From: Nymphaea colorata | Taxonomy: Eukaryota; Streptophyta; Magnoliopsida; Nymphaeales; Nymphaeaceae | Direction of reading: 5' to 3' | DNA: 64,000 nt | Assembly (NCBI RefSeq): GCF_008831285.2 | Contig: NC_045146.1 | Location: forward strand, 20,329,149-20,393,148 | Shown here: positions 45,667 to 57,713 of the stretch, one piece after another | Numbering within the stretch: position 1 is the first letter of the stretch | How the letters are laid out: each line of letters starts with the position of its first letter | Position numbers and translations under genes: made by a program | The notes under the pieces: model-generated | What the model saw: the letters and a program-made list of their open reading frames with translations, nothing else | What the model was told of the DNA's origin: nothing | The model's database searches: none

Positions 45667-48600
45667 AAAGTCACTTATGACATCTTGGTCGTGTTCCTCA
45701 CACACTGGACTTTGGCTCATCCAGGATTGAGATTAGTGTCTTCATTCTTTTCAACTTCAATAGAGGCCAATTTGATTTATTATTATTATTATTATTATTT
45801 AGGTACATCAAAAGGTAATGCATGGTCGACATATAAGACGCCCAACCAAGATATGGACAACTTGGCCCGCCTATTTTGTAGCCATAAGAGCGACTGAATG
45901 AGGATAGGGCTCTTCTTTTTTTCTTTTTTTCTTTTTTTTCTTTAAGCAATTAATTGGCCTTGGGGTATCGGCCAAATTTGCAAAGACCTCATGCATTAAA
46001 ATTGTGCTTCCTTCAAAAGATCGTTTCGTCTCATTGGCTGGGGGGGGAGGATGCCAAGAGGAAGGATATATATAACACCAGTTATTACCGGCTTTGTTTC
46101 TTGAAAACAACGAGACGTAGCAACCATACAAATTAGCAAAAAAGATGAAAAGGAAGAGGATGAGCTAAAGCAACTCGAGAACAAAGGACTTCAATTTGTT
46201 TCTGTTATCTCCTCTCCTTATCGTGGCAAAGAAAGTGGTCTTAGGGCGTCAACTTGGTTTTAACATCTTCGCCTCTCTCCATCACAGCCCACTTCACAGC
46301 ACTCAACCGGATGGAGCCCATATAGGGCAGATCTAAGGCCTTTCTCTCTCCCTCTCTTTCCTGAGAGATGCTGCAGCCTGTTTGATCTTAGCCCTCAAAT
46401 TGGTGAAGGGTCGGTATCAGGAACTTTATGAGAATGGCTCTACGAACATCTTCCAGTCGTTCTTAGTGGCCCCCGTGTTGTTTCCATCACCACGATCGAT
46501 TGCACGCGCCAACGCACTCAAGGATAACTACCAAAGGGTTATCGATCGAGCAACGTCGAGGTGGCCAGATGGCCTCTTGGGTCATCGAAATTTCAAACAA
46601 GAAATTACGGCTTTCAATGGCATTTTATGAGAGAGGGAGCGACCTTAGGCAGGCTGACTTGTTGATGGTGATTTCTGGTGAAATGTTTGGTGTTTTTGAG
46701 TCGCCAAACTCTATGAAATGAGGTTAAAGAAATCGAGTTAGCGGAGAAAATTCCATGATGAATCTAAAATATGACACGCTGCTAGAAAGCTCCTCCTAAT
46801 TATTCATATATCCGAAAGGAATCCAATGGGATTATATTTTCAGCAACCACAGCATGAGAAGTTCGAAGCAATGGTAAGATGAAAGGAAGAGAGAGATTGA
46901 CTTGGATTAATGGGGTCCCTGAATTGTTCAGAGGGCCGCCGGTGATGAACGATCGAAATTATCTATATCATCATGAGCACTGGCGACGAGGAATGTAGCG
47001 CAGGGGGTAGAGGGGAAGGTGGGAGGTGTCCTGCATGCACATACGAAGGGGGAGTGATTTTATGCGTTGTGTGTTGTGCATGCATGGATGAATTTGTGTA
47101 CCTATGTTGAGGCCATGGTTCGGATGTTGGAGCATTTCTGTTCGTGATTCAGCAGAACATATCCTAATCTTAAGCGCTTGATGGTTGGAGGTGAGAAAAT
47201 GGGCAGCTTCTTACGAAGTTGGACAACTTTCCTACTGGGGCAATCCGGGGGCCAAGAACTGTATTTCCCTTCCTGTAGTCTGAGGGTGGAGAAAATTGTT
47301 TATGTTGTCAGCGTAATGTACGTCTTAGATTATGCAGGTCACCGTTATCACCGACTCAAGCATGCCATAAGCCGAATTTAGCTTTCTGCTCAAGGAAAAT
47401 CCCTTTTAACCGAATTTTGTGGAGATGGGACTTGGAAAAGAGTTATAAAAAATCAAAGAATAGGAACGGGGCAAAAATCAGATATAAGCAAGAACGATCG
47501 GGGACGATAACCAATGAACCAACCAGTGCAAGTGCAAGGGGAGCCCGGGTTTAGTTATGAGGCTGATGATACATGTACTTGCGATAAAGCGATAAAAAAA
47601 AAAGGCCATTTGCTTTTTTGGTTGAGCTCTCACCTTATCGTTTTCTTCTTTTACCTTTCTGCTCTCTTAAATGAGAAAAAGGTCGTGATTTCCAAGTAGG
47701 AATAAAATGTGAAAAGGAAAAAGAGTATCCTGCATGTATGGACTTCAAGAGTGTTGGCCAAGTGGGCCGTGGTCCATCGAATTCCAGAGACGCCGGTCAA
47801 TCGCTGGGAACTGAAACTACAGGTGGTGCAGTGGGGCCACGACCGGCAAAAAGATGACAAAAGTCTAGTGCCATTTCAAGATCCGGTCGGATATCGGTCC
47901 ACCCCACGACAGATACGTGAAAGATGCTGACAACGTCAACCTCCAGTATCTTCTAGCCCAGGTGCGCTATAGTTTCTTCCTTTCAATGCAAGCAGTGTAG
48001 TACTATCATTATACAGCTACAGGCTTCTCCTTCTCAAATCTGAGATTGTTGTTGTGGTGATGGAGCTTCTCCCAACCCTTGCTATAGCCATCATGCTCCA
48101 GACACCGACCCCTTCCACTCCCATCCGTCAACTTCCTCCGTTGCCCCCGCCCACATGCGTTTAGTCGCTTTCAATGCCGATCCCGACAATTTAGAGCCAT
48201 TGGTCTTCCCTCCATGCTGATAGACATGGCATCCTCATCATCCTAGCTTCCTCTATTATTATCGCACAACTAAGGAGGGGCCGGTCAAGTTCTAACCAGG
48301 CCTGGTTGGGACGAACCATTTGGAACCCACTCGATGCTTACTAAGCAGAACCGAGCTCCATGCGTCCGGGTTCAGAGATGTTTATGAACTCGATCAGACC
48401 GCACATAGCAAGGTGTAAAGCAGCCCATGTGCATCGACATCCCGCAGTCAGAATCGCCAGCTCCGAGTTCCATCTGAAAAAAAGCAAGGTTGATAGAAGA
48501 GTAAGAACTGTAGAAACTTGATAGTGATTTTGAGAATCAGAGGACTTGGGGCTGTTGCGGAGAAGACGACGATGGAGAAGGCCAAGGTGGTCCTTGTCCT

Positions 48601-50390
48601 CAGCCTGAAGACGAAAAAGACGAATCCTACTCGTAAGGTGGAAATTGTAAACAAAAAAAAAAAAAGGGAGTGAAATTCGGGTAGCTTAACTGGATTTTAT
48701 CCGTCCAAAATTTGCAGGCCGCAAGTTTTTCAAGCTCCGTCATAGTAAGAAGAGGAGCCTAGTCTAATTTGCTATTGTTTAAGGGTAATTAAAATTTAAA
48801 CTAAAAAGGAAGGAATCGACATTAAACATGTCCATTAAAAGCACCTGGAAGACCTGAATTTCACATCTTTCGACGGACAATCCAACGTGTTATGGTTTGA
48901 GGAAACTTTTTTTTTTTAAAAAAATTAATTTTACGCAAAAGTAAGAGTTGTATAAAAAATGTAAGAAAGCAAAAACTTAGATTTGAAACTACGAAGACAA
49001 AGTAGCCCCCCATGAACAGAAATTTGTCAAACGCGATGTAAGGCTTAAGGTGGAGCCGAGTCAATGTTGGGGAGGAGAAGTTCAGATCGCTTAATAAGTG
49101 CAATAAATAAGGACGCCGGCAGCACAGCACGTCTGCGAGGGTCGCCATCCACTCCGCCGAAAAAGGACCGCCACCGATACATGCTTGGAATGGTGATGTC
49201 CGGCGAGCGAACACATCGGCACCCACCCTGTCGATTGTGGTGACGAGACCCCTCCACCACACCACACCGACGGGTGGACTTCAGCAGTTTTGCCTTTTGG
49301 CTTTTTAGCGTGGTAAAGGTGGTGAGGGAGAGATCAAGAAAAAAAAAAGTTGAAATTTTTTTTATAAAGTAATATGTTTATTATAGACTTTTTGAATTTT
49401 CCTATAACCCTTCTATAAATTTTTAAAATGTTTTGTTTAACTTAAATAAAGATATTTTGATCATTGCACATTTCTTACATATTTTGGAGCGTGCATCTCA
49501 CCATTTTTTATGTATATATATATTCTCTATTTTGTTTGAAATAAAGAGAGGGGGCTTAACCTGAGGGAGACTTTACCTATAGGAGTGAACCCGAGCCAAA
49601 TCGAACTTAAGTTTAATCTGGACAATTACAAGTTGCACTCAAGCTCGACTCGATTAAAGCTCGACAAACTCGTTTAAATAGAATTGATATTCATTGTTGT
49701 CTTTTGAGCTCGAACTCGACTCGATTAAAGCTCGACAAATTCGTTTGAATAGAATTGATATTTGTCTATATTGAACTCGAGCTCAACAAATTCATAAACT
49801 CGTTTGAATATATCGACTCGATTAAGGCTCGAGCTTGACTCGACAATTACGTGCTGAACTCAAACTCAACTCAATTATTTATGAACTCGAGCTCAGCACT
49901 CGTTAAGCAAATGACTAGGCTCCACCTCATTCATAAGGTGAGCTTCAACGAGTCGATGTCGACTCTTTGTTTACTCGTATTTACCCGAACACCCCACTTG
50001 ATGGATACCCACGTTGAGACGCTTACACAAGCGAGCGAGAGGAAACCGAGAGAGCGAGAGGTGCGTTTCTTCCCCTCGGACGCACGGTTTGTAGACAAAA
50101 AGGAAGTAATGTTTCAGATGAACAAGGGTTTGTATTCATTATATCAATATATATATAGTCATTGAGTGCCATACTTTAGGGAAATAGCAATCAAATTCAT
50201 CCGAATATGTACAATGGGCGAGAGAGAGACGACCAAACATACATTTTTTTTTCCTTTTTCATGTTCATCCACCGCAACGATGACAAAAGGGCTCACATCA
50301 TGGAAGAGGGACGACGAAAAGTGCAAGACAAACAAAACAAATATAGAAAACAACTGTACAAATTCACAACCCAAAGGATGAGCCGGAAAG
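45667..50390. other. Spacer between copia relic and CYP78A gene
   Basis: No gene recognised. It holds the TCGA-rich repeat block at 49574-49960. The part just above 50160 flanks the 3' side of the P450 gene. Confidence 0.45.
49574..49960. repeat. TCGA/GAGCTCGA-rich repeat block
   Basis: CTCGACTCGATTAAAGCTCG plus ACAAA occurs at 49644 and 49715 (71 bp apart), with a related third copy near 49813 and many AACTCGA/GAGCTCGA motifs between. This resembles subterminal repeat arrays of plant DNA transposons, but no ends were found. Confidence 0.7.
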
Positions 50391-52089
50391 CTATGGCCGG
50401 CGGCGGAGCAAGTTGACGGTGAGAGGCGACGCCATCTCGCAGGAAAGCCTCAACCGTTCGGACAGGTCGACCGGGGCGGGTCCTGCAGGCATCCACACGA
50501 ATTCGTGGAGCAGAGAGGCCACCCACAGGTAGATGGTGGCAAGGCCCAGCGTCTTCCCAGGGCAGCTCCTCCTGCCCGACCCGAAGGGCGCCAGGCGGAG
50601 GTCGGAGCCCAGGACGCTGAACTCCGGATCCGGCCCCGACTGCAGGAACCGCTCGGGTGAGAACTCGAGCGGGTCGGGCCAGATGCTCGGGTCCCGTCCG
50701 ATGGCCCACATGTTCACCATGGCAGTGGTCCCGGTCGGCACGTGCCACCCATCCACGACGGCGTCCTCCGTCGCTAGACGGGCCCACGAGAGGAGGGGAC
50801 CCGGCGGGTGCAGCCTCAGCGTCTCCTTCACCACCGCTTTTACGTAGGTGAGGCCGGCGAGGTCTGAGTCTGCCACAGGGCGCGCCCTCCCCACCACGTC
50901 GTCCAACTCTTCCTGCACCTTCCCCTGCACCTCCGGGTGCATAACCATCCGCGCCAGCACCCACTCGATCAGCACCACCACCGTGTCTGTTCCCCGGAAA
51001 ATCATTTCCTGACACGCAGAAATGGAATCACGCGGGGGACAAATTTGAAAAAGGGAAAAACTCGCTTAGCGCGAAGATTTCATTCAAAGAGACCGAAGCA
51101 AAAGATACCCAAAGGACGGCGATCATATCATAGTCGGATAGGAAGTTGAAACTGCCGCGAAAGGAGAGCAGCACGTCGAGGAAATTCGTCCTCGTCTCGT
51201 CGGAAATGGAAACAGAGCGGTGCTCGTCGATGATCTTCCCCACGAAGCGTTTCACTCGAGGGATGAGGTGGGAGCAGCGGCGTCGAATCCTCTGCAGGTC
51301 CAGCAGACCGAGGAAGGGGAGGTGGTCCGACAGGTTGAGGACGCCGAGTATGTCGTAGCCCTCCTGAACCAACTCGGTCAGCTCCACCACCTCCGTGTTC
51401 GTCTCATCCAGCCCGTAGTCCTTCCCGAAGATGCAGCCCATCATGTGGTCGAGCGACGCTATTCTGAGGACGTTCCGCACCTGCACACCCGGCCCGGAGA
51501 TGGCAAAGCGAGCGGACATCCGGGCGGCAATCTCAACGCGATGATGCTCGGAGGCGGCGATCTGGCGAGGGCAGAACATGTGGGTGGCGGCCACTCGTCG
51601 GAGGCTTTTCCAGTAGGCGCCGTACGGTGCGAACCCGATGGCTCGATCGAACATGAGAGCGTACGCCGACTCCTTGACTGGACGGTCGGCGAAGGCCGAG
51701 CCTTGCAGGATTTCCCGCGCGACGTCCGGGTTGCACGTCACGACGGCTCGTGTGGTCCCCACGCTGAAGGCCATTAGTCGAGTAGCGTGGAGACTGGCGG
51801 CGGCAGCGGCGAGCTTCCGATGGGCCAGGCCGCTCATGAGGCTCACGCTCCCGACGACGGGCCACCCTCTAGGGCCGGGTACGGCATTATCGTAACTCAT
51901 CCCCCTGGGTCTCCCCATCCAGTACCTCCCCCAGGCAGGGCCGCCCTGGTAAGACCAAGGAAGGAAGACGCCGAAGATAAGGGCGAGGAGGGTGCAGAGC
52001 AGAAGGACACCCGCATTCTCCAGTGGAGTAAGGCGGGAATCTGGACGCAGGGCGAAGAACCACCACCAGTGCTGAACAAGAGTCGCCAT
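50391..52089 (-). CDS. CYP78A: Cytochrome P450 of the CYP78A subfamily
   Basis: Haem monooxygenase of the plant-specific CYP78A group (KLUH/PLASTOCHRON1 type), which controls organ and seed size through an unidentified mobile signal; ER membrane. Two exons on the minus strand, 52089-51109 and 51008-50391, with a 100-nt phase-0 intron, the usual CYP78A structure; 532 residues. An N-terminal membrane anchor ([20 protein letters not shown]) precedes [11 protein letters not shown]. Other motifs are [20 protein letters not shown], the I-helix [10 protein letters not shown] (about 328-337), ETLR (389-392, ExxR), PERF (445-448) and the haem loop [10 protein letters not shown] with Cys near 476. All key residues are present. 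Coding GC is far above the surroundings. A TATA box lies about 75 bp upstream of the ATG. Confidence 0.96.
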
Positions 52090-52160
52090 TGCAAACCGCT
52101 GCTCTGCTCTGTTGTGTGTGTGTATGCCAAACTTGACAAGCCACCAACTGCCCCAATCGA

Positions 52161-52170
52161 CCTTTTATAG
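52161..52170 (-). promoter_or_regulatory. TATA box of the CYP78A gene
   Basis: The minus strand reads CTATAAAAGG, 72-81 bp upstream of the ATG at 52089, the expected place for a core promoter. Confidence 0.7.
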
Positions 52171-55100
52171 CGTTCGCATAGGTGAGCTTGGGGCCCGAGC
52201 TGCTAGGACAATGACGCAATGGTAGTGGCTTCTAAAGCAAACGGCTGTACCAGATGCTCGGTGGTCGAGCAGAGCATCATATGTCTAGAACTTGGAAATC
52301 GGTCTTCTTCATATACAACTTGCAGAGGGCCGTGACGGCACGTGGTCCCTCTCAGACATTCCCCTCACCGAATCTTGGTCGTGAAGCACACGGACTGAGA
52401 GGCATAAGAAAGGAACCGGGGGGAGGGACAAGAGGATTACATCAGTCTTGGATCGATCGGCGGTATATACCTCGATTTGCCGGGCGGGCCTCTCGAAGAA
52501 GCGAAAGTTGAAATCAGGAAAATGCCCTCCCATTGTTTGATGTATAGGCCCTCCTTCCATTCGATCACGATCAAGCCTCATTTGGACATCAAAACTCGAA
52601 AAATGTCCTACTTTAAAATATATAACCGGTCATGGTATGGAAACGTGAAGGAAGTGAAGTTGAAGGCCCTGAATCTTCAAACCTTCTTTATATTCTGCTA
52701 TTTTCGAAACTTTTTATGAGGTTTTGTTATAAAACATGGTCGAAAATTCTCTTCGTAACTTTACTTGTCATCTGTCCATTTAAAGAGTGCCTCTTGCAAA
52801 CGTCTTCTATGATCGGGCCTTCTAAAGCTCAGCTAAATTCTCTTACTTACCATCTGTTTAAGGTTGAAAAGTTATACAGTATAAATAGTATAACGAAACT
52901 AGTCGACTCGAGAGGACTGCTTTAGCCAGACTTGGCCACACGATCAAAACAGAGGGTGGAAGCATTGGTGTTTTTTCTAATTAAACGACACTTTCCTTGT
53001 ACAGTTGCACCACTATGGGCAGAGTGACGTGTACATTGCCTTCTAGCCCTTGCTAAGGCAGGAAACCAGTCGCCAATTCCTCTAATACAAGGTCGCGGAC
53101 AACCACTTTCTTTCTTATTTATTTAGCAATCCCATAGTTTTAGGTTGTCCCTCCCATAGGAATATATCCGAATTCTATCCGCTATCGTCCCGTATGCATT
53201 GTTGCCCGAAGTTTGGCTGAAGCCAACAGACTTTCTTTAAAATATTTGAACAGCGTTCCCACAAGTTTAGACTTTAGCGGTTGATTTTTCTGGCTTCATT
53301 CTGTGGATTAACTTAAGACAACAAATACTAAAGAAAACCAACTAATTTGCTTAACCTACTTTAATTTGAGCGTCAACCCCACTTAGCTTAGCTGGTTCCA
53401 TGCATAACATTACAAATTTATGAATATTCGTGGATGGTTAGGGTTGAGTTTGTGAAGGACGAGCCAGAGGCCTGCCAGAACTAGAATCTAGATTGATCTT
53501 CCCATTAACAGAAGGTGAAAATCAAAGAAGACTCAAGAGAAAACCAGACGTACGATGTGCCTGCGTGTCACTGTTTACGAACACGTAGAAAACAATTTAC
53601 GTCACTCGCTCCCCGAACATAGTGCTGCCGGTCTGCCATTCTGCACTTGTACCCTCCACACAATCGAGAAAAAGACGTATATTTCTCGTGTAGCCAACTG
53701 AATCTGTTCGTAATTCTAGGAAGAGTAACTTTCTTCGAGTCGATTTTATATGGAAATGCCTACGTTTTGCCTTGTTGCTTACAGGGTGCTGACGGTTTTG
53801 CAATCTTCATCATCCGCTGTCAGCCTTAACCTGAGTTGGATTTCTACGCATATATGGACTTGGTGTTTCTGTAACTCTCACAGTGACGGGCGGACTCAGT
53901 TTCGTCACATCTTAAAATTCTGCCTTCCTGAGAAAAGCTTCCTGTCTATAACATGTTCTATCGTCTGGGGGATTAAATCTACCATTTTCTCCTACTACTT
54001 TGTCGTCTCAAAAACTCGAACCTCAACTAGTTCTTGGACATTGGGAGTCATTAAAAAGTAACGCTTATAGAGTATCATTAAATTTATACTAAAGATCAGG
54101 AAATTCATTATTGCTGTTCAGGTAAAGCTAAGAAATAGATTAGCGTATGTGAAGGGTGTTTTATGTCTCTGAGTTAGGATCATCAAGTACCCCATCATTT
54201 TGTTGGTGTTGCGGAAGCGTTTCCTTGGGTGGCGGATCGGCGGTCCCTAATAAGACTTACTAGTACTTCACAGTTCATACTTACGGTTAATTTGCAAACA
54301 AAATAAAAACAATATGGAAAACTGGCATTTTCTCACCCGCTGAACTGGGTTTTAATAACTTAACGGTTGTAGATTAAAAAAAAGAAAAGTAAGCAGGTGT
54401 AGAGGAAATTTGAAAGTGAAAGTCCCTTTCCAAAGTTCACATAGAAAATTAGGCTTGGAAATAAAAATTCCAGCAATTTATTTAAAGTGCGCACGGGAGG
54501 GGAATCTAGATAAAGGAATAAAGAACACGCCAGAAAATGTCAACTTAGAAAAGAAAGGAGGGTGACCCAAAAGTGGGTTCCCTAGATGGGGCGGCTCCCG
54601 GCGGCGGGACCCTACCTAGGTAGAGAAGCTTGCAGATCAGCCGTCGAATTTCTGTACGGCCCTGCGGACTTGAAAACTCGGCTTTGAAATTAAATCGATT
54701 GAGCTCCCGATTCACTGAAGTTTCCGCTGATTCAGTCGGTAAAAATGCTGTAAACTTGATTGAAATATATAAAAATGATCTGACAACCAAGTAAAAAAAA
54801 AAAACACGACATTCTTTTGATCTACCAATACTGCATCGAATTGATTTGCCACCTGTGGAAGTCAATTTTTGAGTGTAAGGGGAGACGAAGAGACTCGTAC
54901 ATGACCTAATAAAGAACATCATGTTTGCTTGTCTGGTTTTCCTGCATCGATCCAATGGCCAACGCATTTCGGACTCTTCACCGACTCTCCGGCCTCTTTC
55001 CATCTCTGACTGTTCCTTTACAGTCACTCGCATATATATTACGAATGGAGCACTAGGAAAGGGAGAGCCGCGTGCCGGCGTGCGAGTGCGGAATCTGGAC

Positions 55101-55982
55101 GGAACTCCATGGCTACTGTCTAATGTGATAGTAATAAGAACCTCCTTTTTTCAGCAGATCGGGTAAAAAGGATCGGCAGTACTGTGTTACATGGCAGAAA
55201 CGCTTTGGCATGCTTTCATGCCCATTGCTTGCTTTCATCTCTGCCATCAACTGTCAATTTGAGTTCGGGTTCCCGCAGCTCGAATCAGTTTTGCAAACGC
55301 TCAGAAGACTTAATAAAGCGAAGAAGGCATTAAATGTTACTAACTAAATGAAAGGATTTAATTTCTTCTTAACTCAGAGAAATCGATCTAACTGCAGCCC
55401 TGGAGCATTGTAAAGTTAAACCCAACAGTATTTTTAGTCTTCATCACTGACATCGGTTTCAAGCCCTAATGTTCCTTGAAATCATCAATCACTTTTTCGT
55501 ATAGGTAAGCTATTGTGGAACAAATATTTAAAATGTAGAAATCTTCCAACCATTGGAGCTCGATGGATTGCGTCGTATAAAGATTGAACACACCGCCCAA
55601 TGCAATGCATCGGGTGTTGCACAATGTGAATGTGAAGGGAGTATGTCTCTAATGAAAGTTTATAAGTTGTTTGCGAGAAGTGAGATCCCACCTTGCGGGG
55701 CAATTGAGGAAGATCAAATGTGGCCTCCGTGCCCCTGATCCACATGTCCACAAGTATATGCGTTAACCACGGTAATCAAACAATGTATGAATTAAGGGCT
55801 TGTCTCATCCTCCTAGCCACCATAGTTGATTAGCGATGGCCGATCGAGATCGAACACCCTCCCTAGCAACTAGTCTCACTACACCTTGGCTTCAATCCGA
55901 AGAACATTCAGCTGATTGCGGGCCGGCCACAAAGTATATAATCTGGAAGATATCTGCCTAATTAACTTCAACTCGTCAGTTG

Positions 55983-55985
<3 letters not shown>

Positions 55986-56036
<51 letters not shown>
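55986..56036. repeat. (AT)n microsatellite, about 51 bp
   Basis: Uninterrupted AT dinucleotides. Confidence 0.95.
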
Positions 56037-56038
<2 letters not shown>

Positions 56039-57679
56039 GAAAAGATAAATGGTAATATAAGAAGCTAGCTAAGGTATAGTTTTCACTCGTAATTAAGCGA
56101 AAAAAGGTGACAAGAGAATGACAAGGACGCCCAATTTGAGATCAGATTGTATGCATAGCTATCAGCATCAGTGGAATGAACTTTTATGTAAGCCGACCAG
56201 GTCGATTGATGGCCAACAAGCGCTAGTAGAAATTGTCATGATAAGGGCTGATCAGAAGGATGCGTGTCGTCACCCTCCCAGACTCACGCTGGCATCGAGA
56301 GAGAAATGGTCCAGATGTGTATGGCCGACGATGGAGGAGTTGGGAGATGAAGGGATTCCCCGGGCTGCTGGCGGACAAGAGGAGAAGACCAGCTCCAACA
56401 ACGTCATGGCCTTGCACAAGGCCTCAATCCATTGGCAGAAGATGATGTTCAGCCATCTCATGACGACAACTGGGTGCAAATATTAACCTGATATCTAACC
56501 CCAAATCCCCACCGCTGACCTTCTTTTGCAATTTGATGCATGAAAACGACCCTTAAAGTCGCTTGCAACATGATGTGATTATTAAAGCCGAAAACTACAA
56601 AAAGGCGGAAGGGGCTTATGACACCATGTCGCTGCAAATCGCCGTCATGATGCCAGCCGGAGCCACGGATATATGAATGGCTCACGACCACAAAATAAAT
56701 AATTATATATATATATATATATATAAGAAAATTATTGTGTTTTTCTTGTCCCCCAGCGTCTTAATCGGCTCACACATGTCACACATACATACGCAAACAA
56801 GCGATATACAAAATATCGAGGAGGAAATCCCTTCTGGATTGATGGATCCATAGAAAATGTAACCTTTTTGAGCGATTATCAACTTTCTCGGTTGCTACCG
56901 TTGATCATAAAACGAAATCGAGTCTAGCTGCACTTGGGCCATTAAATTTTATGAACGCAAAAGCTTCATGATTCAGTATGAGTTCTTTGTCTTTCCCTGT
57001 TACAATGAAGCTTGTGATCACATGTCAGGACATTTTGGCATGGTGCAAGAGGTGCCAAACGTTACAATGCAGCTTGATTACAGTCCATAAACTCTGATTT
57101 GTCACGAGTTGTTAGCCGCACTAAATGCACACCATGTGTGTGTGGTAAATGCTCACCATGTAGTTGGCTGCGACTTCCAAATTTTTTTCGTATACACTCT
57201 CATCGCCTGTACCTTTGGACGTCGGAAAGTCCACGATATTATTTTCTGGTTTTTGTGGGGCTGAATCTGTAACTGGCAATTAATACGCAAAAAGAATGAA
57301 GAATCTTCAGATGGATGCCAAGATCTAGTTATAGATGCCCATCCGTGTGCGCACGTTTTAAGAGCGTGTGTGTGGGAAGAAATGAATCTTGTAATTCTCT
57401 TTCCTTTATTTATTGGAGAGTTCGTGAGTGAACGTGTCATTTGTTTGGAGGAGCACAGAACAGTTGGTTAGTTGGCTGGCATAAAAAAATGTGACATGTA
57501 GTTAATTTATGGTGGCAAGCTACATAATTCACGAGTGTATGGGGCATAAGGTACCATCCTAAACATATAGTTAACAAATTTTTAATTGGTCATGCGGCAG
57601 TGACCTGGGTTTGGTAGATCCTATATAATTGGACCCACTAATTTAAGCTTTCAACCATCAATTTAAGCTTTTATATAAT

Positions 57680-57713
57680 GGGCTTTGTGGGACGTATGCC
57701 CCACAAAGCGCCC
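57680..57713. repeat. Hairpin GGGCTTTGTGGG / CCCACAAAGCGCCC
   Basis: CTTTGTGGG (57683-57691) pairs perfectly with CCCACAAAG (57700-57708), with GGG/CCC continuing after a small bulge and an 8-nt loop. Just upstream ATTTAAGCTTT is repeated twice. Confidence 0.8.

Noticed and set aside
50293-51015. Long antisense and off-frame open frames across the P450 gene (also 51220-51777 and 51533-51865)
   Set aside because: GC-rich coding sequence keeps other frames open; the true frame carries all P450 motifs.
54545-55033. 162-codon open frame on the minus strand
   Set aside because: No motifs and low-complexity Phe/Arg stretches; not supported as a gene.
56118-56486. 122-codon open frame on the plus strand
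   Set aside because: No recognisable family, overlaps equally long frames on the other strand, no splice or promoter support.
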